NCBI GenBank assembly: GCA_038373865.1
Contig: JAXGGA010002209.1
Span: 1-64,000, forward strand
Direction: 5' to 3'
DNA: 64,000 nt
Origin: Uloborus plumipes
Lineage: Eukaryota > Arthropoda > Arachnida > Araneae > Uloboridae
Part shown: piece by piece, positions 57,299 to 64,000 of the stretch
Layout of the letters: every line of letters starts with the position of its first letter
Position numbering within the stretch: the first letter of the stretch is position 1
The notes under the pieces: model-generated
Databases searched by the model: none
What the model was told of the DNA's origin: nothing
The model's input: the letters and a program-made list of their open reading frames with translations, nothing else
Made by a program: the position numbers and the translations under genes

Positions 57299-57965
57299 CA
57301 CCACCTTCAACAGATAATACCACTCTATGAGGAGTGGGACCACATGGGTACAACTGTCTATCAGAACTATTCTCTTGGCACCACCTTCAACAGATAATAC
57401 CACTCTATGAGGAGTGAGACCACATGGGTTCTACTGTCTATCCGAACTATTCTCTTGGCGTTGCCTGTTCAGCTGTTTGAGACAGTGTCATGATGCACGA
57501 TGTTTATTTCTTTCCAGAAAGGATGAGCAAGTTCAAAAGCAGTTTTCATATATCCACCCGAATAAGAAACATTCATCTCTGCTTTCGATACTCAACTGTA
57601 GATCAAAACTCTTGTGTGAAAATCTCCAGTTCAATCGTTTCAGATATCGGTATCGTCATGATTTTCAGAAAGAATGGACACATTCAGAAGCAGTTTACGT
57701 GTATCGACTCGGCTAGCAAACATTCGTCTCTGTTTTCGATATTCAACTGTAGATCAAAACTCCTCTTTGAAAATTTTTAGCTCAGTTGTTTCAGGTATCG
57801 TTTACGTCATGATTATTTTCAGACAGGATAAGCACATTCAGAAGCAGTTTCCTTACTTCAACTCTTCAAAGAAATGTTCATTTCTTCGTTCGATACTCAA
57901 CTGTCTGTCAGAACTGTTCGTTGAGAATTTTCAGTTCAGTTGTTTGAGATATCGTTATCGTCATA
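57299..57965. repeat. Two decayed tandem arrays
   Basis: First, an 80-bp unit (CACCACCTTCAACAGATAAT...ATTCTCTTGG) occurs twice at 57299-57459. Then units of about 150-155 bp begin near 57522, 57672 and 57827. They share AGAAGCAGTTT, TCGATACTCAACTGT, TTCAGTTCAGTTGTTT and TATCGTnnnCGTCAT. The three plus-strand frames here (up to 125 codons) follow the repeat and contain no known domain. Confidence 0.75.
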
Positions 57966-60300
57966 ATGGGCTACGTTCATTTATTTGCAGAAATTATGGG
58001 CTTCAAAAAAGTAGTGTTCTTATATTGACCAGCGCAAAGTTTTGTCGATGATGACTGATTAAATTTATATGTGTCTATAATGAATTGCTACGTGAACTCC
58101 TCAAAGTGTACGAATAAAAATATATTTTTCAGTTTTTATACTTTCATTATGGGCAGCAGTTGTCTTGGCTCTTGTAGGAAGTATAAACATTTCTTCATAT
58201 AAGGAATATAGTATTTCTTGGCCTTATATTTTACAGAAAATTGCACATGTGACCAAAAACAGAGCAGATGTAATGTATTTCTTTTCAATTTAGGTCAAGT
58301 GATATTTTGAACAACGGTAGACAATAATCTGATTTTGTAACAAAATACGATACGTTTTGTTTTCAATTTGAATTAAAGATTGTAGTTAATAGGCGCGTAG
58401 AATATATTTCAGACTGATTTCCACAGTTCGCACGGAAAACGAACTTACAAATTGCTTTTTTAAAAATTCAAATATGCTTCAACTATAATTACTCCACGAA
58501 GTATCATAATTAAATGGATCATTAATAATACGGAAGTATAAGTTTAGTAAGAATGCTGATTTCAAATGTATTTACGATGTCACGCCTTCAAATTTGCTGC
58601 TGTAGAAAATTAATTTATACATTTTTTTTCAGCTCTATAGTTTTTTATACCTCAAACGTACTTTTCATAATTAGGCATATTAAATTTAAAATGCTGAAAA
58701 ACTGTCATCAGATGCAATTGTCTTTCCTAGGGTTATTTTTCTTTCAAAATCAAACAAGACGTTATGAAAGTTTTTTAAATTATGTAGCAATATTTTGTCA
58801 CATTATGCAATACAAATAGCTCAAAGGCTTTATTTTTTTATAGTTTCATTTGAAATTATGAGTAAAACAAAATTGAAGAAAAATATAAATGAATTTGGCA
58901 GTGACGGCTGGTGAAGGAACTATGCTATGAAAATATTTCAGAGATTGTGTACTAAAATTAATGCTTCAAACTAAATATTTCGCCAAAAAGCTTAAATTTC
59001 TCGTTGGCTCTGAAGCTTTATGGTAAATGCGTGCTCAGAAAAACTTCTGCAAACCGTTGAGCCTTACTTAAAATGTTAATATGTTGAAAGCAGCACGAAA
59101 CTAGAATTTGCAAACAGTTTTTTTTAAATTAACGATTATAAAACCTAAAATGCTAAGGGAACTGTTCAAATCTTTTAGTCCGTGAGATGTTGAAAATGTT
59201 TTTATACTTTATATCGATCAAATGTTTTAGCCACATTCGCATGTGGTGAAATGGCAAAAGTCTTCTGCGAAGTTGAAATATGCATAAAATTCTAGATCCG
59301 TTGCTTTAAAATAAAGAGACGGTCGATGTCTATTCACCTGTATCATGTATGTAGAAATGAATTCTGCACGCTGAAATTCTGAAGATTTTTCAAATCAGGA
59401 AGATAATTAATGTTTGGTGATGTCATCGGCGTTTTCGTTCGATTATCTGACACTTGGTTTCTCGAAGAAAGTTAAATATATGACCACTTAAAACATCATA
59501 AATGCATTATTTTCTCTGAAATATTTTCTTCTCTCTCGTCTTCATAACATACTAAAATCTTCATATAAGGAGTTCTGGATTTTTTTTTCCATTAACAATG
59601 CTAAATATTTTAATTGAAGTTGAATCACAGACAGCAAGAATAACACTTATAACTGACAAAGATTTAAATCTCGAAATCTAGAAAACTTTTTCCCTTGTAA
59701 CATCATAAATATTTATGTAAAATATATATTCATTCAAAAACAACAATGAGAGACTTGTAAAAATACATACTATAACATCAAAAGGTTTAAATGTTCAACA
59801 GCGCTTTGCTGGTATGATATTGCTAGAAATAGTTGAGTATCCATTTAATGTCTCCAGCAACCAATATGCGTTCGAATTGTTAAGTTAATGATTTATTGCA
59901 TAGAAAAATCCAACAGCAAAACACACTTCACATTTATTCGTGAAATAGTATCAGTACGACTTAGTGGAGGAAAAAAAAGGGAATATTTCCCAATCCGATT
60001 TAGTGAATTTAATTACCTAAAACTTGCATAGTTTAAAGATTAATTATTTTCAAACCAGTGAAATGAAAATCACTGTATCTCTTCAGAAGTGTAGTAAATC
60101 ACACATACTTTTCTAAAATCATGAAAAAAAATAAAAATAAAACTTTATAATTATCCTTCATAAATTTCGAAAAAGAGATGATTTTTTATCGATAAATAAT
60201 CCCAAATTATGAAGGGGACGACTTCTGACCTCAATGGTTTCTAAAGCAAGTTTACTATGTGATCTGAATATATCTCTATAGTAAAATATAATCTTTCATT
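57966..60300. other. AT-rich non-coding DNA, nothing recognised
   Basis: About 2.3 kb with no terminal repeats, tandem arrays or exon signals that I can support. Confidence 0.5.
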
Positions 60301-60305
60301 TTCAC

Positions 60306-60400
60306 CGGGGTCCAATCCAACTCGCATCACCACTGTCAACACTTTTATCCACAGGATCTATTCCGAGGAGCACGGCAGAGTCACTGGTCATCTTCTGCAT
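60306..60400 (-). CDS. Candidate first coding exon, product unknown
   Basis: On the minus strand an ATG at 60400 (a second in-frame ATG at 60391) opens 31 codons plus two bases. The text is protein-like (TSDSAVLLGIDPVDKSVDSG, then DASWIGP) and ends at a GTGAAA donor (60301-60306 region). An in-frame TGA lies 42 bases upstream, so the ATG is a plausible start. Promoter-like CpG-rich DNA lies directly upstream. A second, overlapping minus-strand frame just upstream (about 60384-60515, ending in TGA) also reads smoothly and could be an upstream frame. I do not recognise the product. It could be an alternative 5' exon of the still-life-like gene or an unrelated gene. Confidence 0.45.
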
Positions 60401-60660
60401 CTGATCTTCAAGGAGGAGGCAGACACATCCTCCGTGACGTCATGATCCCACAAGGAAAGGAGACCCGAGCAGTCCGAATCGTTCGTCTGGGCTCCTTCAT
60501 CTGTGAGAGACTGCACCTAGTGGCCCGATGAGCCGGCCGCGTTACGTCACAGGAAACGCAATCCACGTCGCTGGTGACGTCACGCCGCCGCGCGCATCCG
60601 GGGAGAATCGATGACCTTTTTCGTCGGTGGTCTTGTCGCGCATTTAGACATCTGTGTCCG
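60401..60660 (-). promoter_or_regulatory. CpG-rich promoter/5' UTR with CRE sites
   Basis: Two perfect TGACGTCA palindromes (60435-60442 and 60575-60582) and one TTACGTCA variant (60542-60549) lie within 150 bp. CREB/ATF bZIP factors bind this motif in animals. GC and CpG content are far above the AT-rich average here. No TATA box is evident. The segment ends upstream at a repeated block starting near 60690. Confidence 0.5.
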
Positions 60661-60689
60661 AGATTGAGGTTTTTTCTGTTTTTTTTTCG

Positions 60690-60800
60690 TAGTACTTTAT
60701 TTCTGGAGGCTCGTGGAGTCACAAAATGATCATGATTGAATAATGTTTATGCTTCAATTGAGGATTTTGCATTTTTAAGGGGAGAAAGTGGGATGCCCAG
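60690..60800. repeat. Direct repeat, copy 1
   Basis: TACTTTATTTCTGGAGGCTC, then GTGGAGTCA and TGATCAT, followed by GGGGAGAAAGTGGGATGCCC, match the segment at 61497 onward. Confidence 0.7.
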
Positions 60801-61072
60801 CGGAATTAAATCGCTTTCACATATATGGTGATATGACAAATCAATATAAATGAACTAAAATCCTTTCAATTTCATTAATTCTTAATACACTTAATTCCCA
60901 GTTATCCGGAGAATAGGGTGGCACATTAACCGTGGTCAGTCAAAAAAAATAGTCAAAAACGACTCGAATGCATGTAATAGTTAGAAAAAAGTCAATGATA
61001 CAACACATACATTTAAATTATAGCTAAAAAGGATAACAATGAATATTTTTATTTATTTCTTTAGAAAATGCC

Positions 61073-61320
61073 TCACACCACAAATAGCTCTAATGCCATC
61101 AGTGCACGTGTTCTCGGGTATTTTTCAACGATAGAACTAAAATCACTCAGTGCAGTGCTCACGTCCAAGTGTTCAGAGGTCATAGCCTGAAAGGAGTCAC
61201 ACATAGTACATTGAGGAGAATGAGAAATTACAGTTCCAGACAGATGGGACCACAGACAGTCATGCCCTGCCTGGCGTGTAACGTTGCAGACTTCCTCGTG
61301 GTGCACCCTGGGCAACGCAA
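61073..61320 (-). pseudogene. LINE ORF2 C-terminal fragment
   Basis: An 80-codon minus-strand frame contains RQAGHDCLWSHL, then CTMC and SEHLDVSTALSDF. The order GHDCLxxHL...CxxC...DHL matches the C-terminal end of the RNase H/zinc-knuckle region of arthropod non-LTR retrotransposon ORF2 proteins, which reverse-transcribe LINE RNA. The final Cys of the knuckle is changed to Ser, and only about 80 residues of a protein of roughly 1000 remain. It is a dead fragment. Confidence 0.6.
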
Positions 61321-61496
61321 AATCTGCTACAGCTTTGCCACTTCACCAGTTCTTAGACAAAAATGAATGTGAAAAATATCTTCAAAAACTTAAAAATGAC
61401 AAATTACGCATTGGCCTTTTTCTGAATTCAGTAAATCATCAGATTAATAGGAAGAAAACAGAAGTGTGAAAGGACCGCGGATAGTCGGAAGTTTAC

Positions 61497-62160
61497 TGTA
61501 CTTTATTTCCAGAGGCTCGTAGAGTCAAAAAGTGATCATACTAGCACAATGGTTGCAGGGTTTAACATTTTTAACTCATTAATGCCTGACATTTTTTTTT
61601 TCAAAGATATTTTGAAAACTGGTTACAAACAGTGTTTAATGGACAAGAAAAATAATTAAAAAAATAAGACGTAAAAATATTTTTTTTTTTATTATGGAAA
61701 GAAATCTTCCCTTAAAAGTTACGATAGACACCAGAGGGTACATACTTTTTTTTACTAATTTTTTTTTCTGCCTACGATATAATATTTAAAAAGACATTTT
61801 ATATGAAGAAATAAAATCAGCAATTAACATAAACTGGGAAGCTGGGAATAACTTTGAAAACTTAGCTTTTTTTTTTTTTTTGAGATTGTGAACGATGTGA
61901 TTTTTGATAAAGGTCATATTAAAACTGCTACAGAACACACTTTACAATGGTTATGTGCTGCAATCTGTTAATAACGAATTAAAACAATATCAAGGTACTA
62001 ATTGAACACTATTATTCGGTTGAAATGTTCATTTTGGGAAAATTCAGACCTTTTTTGGACCGTCCCTAAAAAGGGACGCTAGGCATTAATGGGTTAAGAG
62101 GTGAAAGGGAAATGCTCAGCGGATAGAACTTAACCTCTTTCATATGTAAGGTGGTCTCGT
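61497..62160. repeat. Direct repeat, copy 2 (split by a MITE)
   Basis: TACTTTATTTCCAGAGGCTC, then GTAGAGTCA and TGATCAT, match copy 1. After the inserted MITE the copy resumes with AGGTGAAAGGGAAATGCTCA, corresponding to about 60781 onward. Confidence 0.65.
61575..62093. mobile_element. TTAA-flanked MITE (piggyBac-like), 519 bp
   Basis: CTCATTAATGCCTGA and AGGCATTAATGGG, with TTAA at 61571-61574 and 62094-62097. Full-length and inverted relative to the 23381 copy. Confidence 0.88.
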
Positions 62161-62417
62161 CAGTGAAAAAGAAAACTTTAACTCCTTAAGCGAAGTCCGG
62201 TTAAACATGATTTGGATAAACGAGAGTTTACTGCAATTCTAATCAAAAATTTAATAATTCTAAAAATATTTTCTTTACTACGCCAGTCTTGACTTAAATA
62301 AAGCCATTGGCACGTGCCCGATTTCTCCATTTGTATATAATTTTGCAAAATTTTTGCAAAAATGATTAGGGGTTCATTTTGTTTTTCTTCCCATTAACTT
62401 TAGGGTATAACTTTATC
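62160..62417. other. Non-coding DNA with a possible pogo/Tigger end
   Basis: GTCCGGTTAAACATGATTTG followed by GATAAACGAGAGTTTACTG (about 62192-62235) resembles the right end of pogo/Tigger-type elements. The partner end was not found. Confidence 0.35.
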
Positions 62418-62603
62418 CAGGCCCATCATTTCATGGCTCGGGGGGGGGGGGGGGAGGTCAATTGTCCCTCCCCCCCCTGACTTTGGGAAATCTATGTATT
62501 TGCATGTAAGTTCGCGTGGTTTTTGCCATTTTTTGGTAAATTTACATTGTGTATAGGCTCTTTGCCCCTCACCCCCTGGAAAAATTCGAAATGACGGGCC
62601 TGA
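62418..62603. mobile_element. hAT MITE, 186 bp
   Basis: CAGGCCCATCATTTC and GAAATGACGGGCCTG ends with a perfect 8-bp duplication ACTTTATC (62410-62417 and 62604-62611). A G-tract of about 14 and a C-tract inside are typical of the family. A fragment is at 16000-16060. Confidence 0.9.
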
Positions 62604-62611
62604 CTTTATCC

Positions 62612-63191
62612 TTTCTGTGGTTCTGTTTCTGAACAATTTGATTTACAAGTCTCTATTATTTCTATGTTAGAAACTTTATGCAAATTTTATCATAAAAGCG
62701 CAATACCTTTTACTGTACCAGTTATTATTACTTTTATTTTGAAATATAAGGCTGCAGGAGTTTCCAATAAAGGAAACAACAAGATAGCATTAAAATTCTG
62801 AATCACATATAGAATTTTAAATGCATTTTGAATAATATTGTCATACGAAACATCAACGCGGAAAACATTTTACGTACAATTTTTTGAATTTTGTACAAAG
62901 AAAAAAAATATAATTGTGAAGTGAACTTAAAAATCAGATTATACTACTAAAATCGTTGTTATAAATGTTAATTTCAAATGAATAAAACGCAATCAAAAAA
63001 CCACAAATTTTGAAAATTTTAAACATATCACTTTCTCTTAAAAACATTGAAACTTCAACTATGACACATTTATTCTTTCCACAGTAAAAAAATTTAGTGT
63101 TTGTAAATTTATTTTGTAGAGCTGCTTTTTGACAGAAATTACTAGTATTGAAATCGGATTGAAAACCATACTTTGCGACCACGTAACTAAA
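62612..63191. other. AT-rich non-coding DNA, nothing recognised
   Basis: The 82-codon minus-strand frame at 62934-63182 has no recognisable features. Confidence 0.5.
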
Positions 63192-63193
63192 TA

Positions 63194-63976
63194 CAGGGTG
63201 GTTATAAATTAACAGGAGGTGTTTGGAGCCCTGTAGCTCGCGAACTACTGGGCGAAATATTGCCCAATTTCGTGAGCGTGCATATTAGACCATGGGATTT
63301 TGATTTCATGAATAAAAAAATTAGTTTGAAAAATCACCACCAGGGGGAAATTTGGCGCTGTAAAAGTGTATTATTCTGATTATCGAAGAATTAATTGCTA
63401 CTGACAAAATATGTATCCATTTTATTTGCAAAAATGACTTTTTTTGTCACAAATGTGGTTCGATATGATCGCCATTGTAAAGTTGTAAGAACTGCATACG
63501 ATGCACAACATTTTCTACGGCAGCTCGTAACATATCAGAATGGATTTCTTGATAAGAATGCTCCCAGTCTGTCATTTTACAGATGATCGCTAAACGCAAC
63601 GCGTTTATGCAAATTATTGCATAATATTGCATTCTATTTGGTTAAATGGAGCGCTATTTTGTTAGTGGTGATTTTTTTTTTAATAGAAAATTCTACGGCG
63701 ATCATATTAAACCTCATTTGCAAAGCACAATCATTTTTGCTTGGCGAAATTGATTTATACAGCATCTTTTCAAGTTTAATTCGCGATATTCAGTGTAATA
63801 CACTTTTACAGCGCCAAATTTCCCCCTGGTGGTGATTTTTCAAACTAATTTTTTTTATTCCAGAAATCAAAATCCCATGGTCTAATATGCCCGCTCACGA
63901 AATTTGGCAATGTTTCGCCCAGTAGTTCGCGAGCTAGAGGGCTCCAAACACCTCCTGTTAATTTATAACCACCCTG
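63194..63976 (-). mobile_element. IS630/Tc1-like element with 180-bp terminal repeats
   Basis: The arms 63194-63373 and 63796-63976 are inverted copies at over 90% identity, starting CAGGGTGGTTATAAATTAAC, with TA on both sides (63192-63193 and 63977-63978). The interior keeps the end of a transposase gene on the minus strand. The start CAGGGTG and TA target resemble the foldback at 36014-36665. Confidence 0.88.
63447..63632 (-). pseudogene. C-terminal remnant of an IS630/Tc1-like transposase
   Basis: The minus-strand frame ends with SDMLRAAVENVVHRMQ, then LYNGDHIEPHL and stop. A terminal ML(R/Q)xxxxNxxxRxxxCxxxNGxHIE pattern is typical of the C-terminus of arthropod IS630-type DDE transposases (family knowledge, not searched). 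The catalytic domain is gone because the element has lost everything between the left arm and this tail. Confidence 0.55.
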
Positions 63977-63978
63977 TA

Positions 63979-64000
63979 TATACAGCGTTATAAAAATAAA
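63979..64000. other. Window edge
   Basis: Twenty-two bases after the element. Nothing recognisable. Confidence 0.5.

Noticed and set aside
57414..58051. Three overlapping plus-strand frames of 96-125 codons as a gene
   Set aside because: They follow a decayed tandem array and shift frame with each unit. No start, splice or domain evidence.
60690..62160. LTR retrotransposon with 150-bp LTRs
   Set aside because: The repeats do not show TG...CA ends or a primer-binding site, and the enclosed protein remnant is LINE-like, not gag-pol.
62192..62235. Full pogo/Tigger element
   Set aside because: Only one plausible end is visible. The candidate partner near 61475 is in the wrong relation and the interior is a LINE remnant and a MITE.

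Overview
This is an AT-rich eukaryotic window with almost no coding sequence. It looks like part of one very long intron, or intergenic/intronic DNA, of an arthropod gene. Most of what can be recognised is transposable elements, nearly all DNA transposons and Helitrons. One GC-rich exon at 5594-5778 (minus strand) encodes a peptide that resembles the stretch just before the N-terminal PH domain of the arthropod Rac exchange factor still life (SIF/TIAM family). This points to an arthropod. The long intron and TE mix would suit a chelicerate or another large-genome lineage, but I cannot fix the species.

Host layout. On the minus strand, a CpG-rich block with two perfect CRE palindromes (60401-60660) lies upstream of a candidate first coding exon (60306-60400). 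The still-life-like exon follows about 54.5 kb downstream. The reading phases of the two exons do not join directly, so at least one other exon or promoter is needed if they belong to one gene. Possible regulatory DNA lies at 3240-3560, 22020-22640 (with a diverged second copy at 29955-30250), 35270-35670 and 43560-43990.

Mobile DNA from left to right: foldback MITE (1275-1577); SINE (4886-5175); nested foldback/TIR elements (6.2-9.0 kb); TTAA-flanked MITE (9434-10134); 2-kb TIR element (10282-12306); TA-flanked elements (12901-13698, 14045-15392); hAT MITEs (15580-15870, 19444-19742, 24901-25189, 25792-27578, 54801-55524, 62418-62603); PIF/Harbinger-like MITEs with 3-bp TWA duplications (17968, 18792, 38217, 40323, 41884); four Helitron families (16.3-17.1, 20.8-21.9, 27.9-29.5, 39.2-39.9 and 44.8-51.0 kb); TTAA-flanked MITEs (23381, 44779, 51265, 61575); a decayed mariner (33558-34840); a three-layer nest (35678-36918); an IS630-like element with a transposase remnant (63194-63976); and a LINE RNase H/zinc-knuckle remnant (61073-61320).

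The most informative structure is at 44775-51683. A roughly 515-bp TTAA-flanked MITE was invaded by one Helitron, then by a tandem Helitron pair, by a 2.25-kb TIR element inside one of that pair, and by a second TTAA element. The empty sites can be rebuilt base by base from other copies in the same window. No CRISPR, operon, intact autonomous transposon or complete protein-coding gene is visible. I classified families by ends and target duplications read by eye, without database searches.
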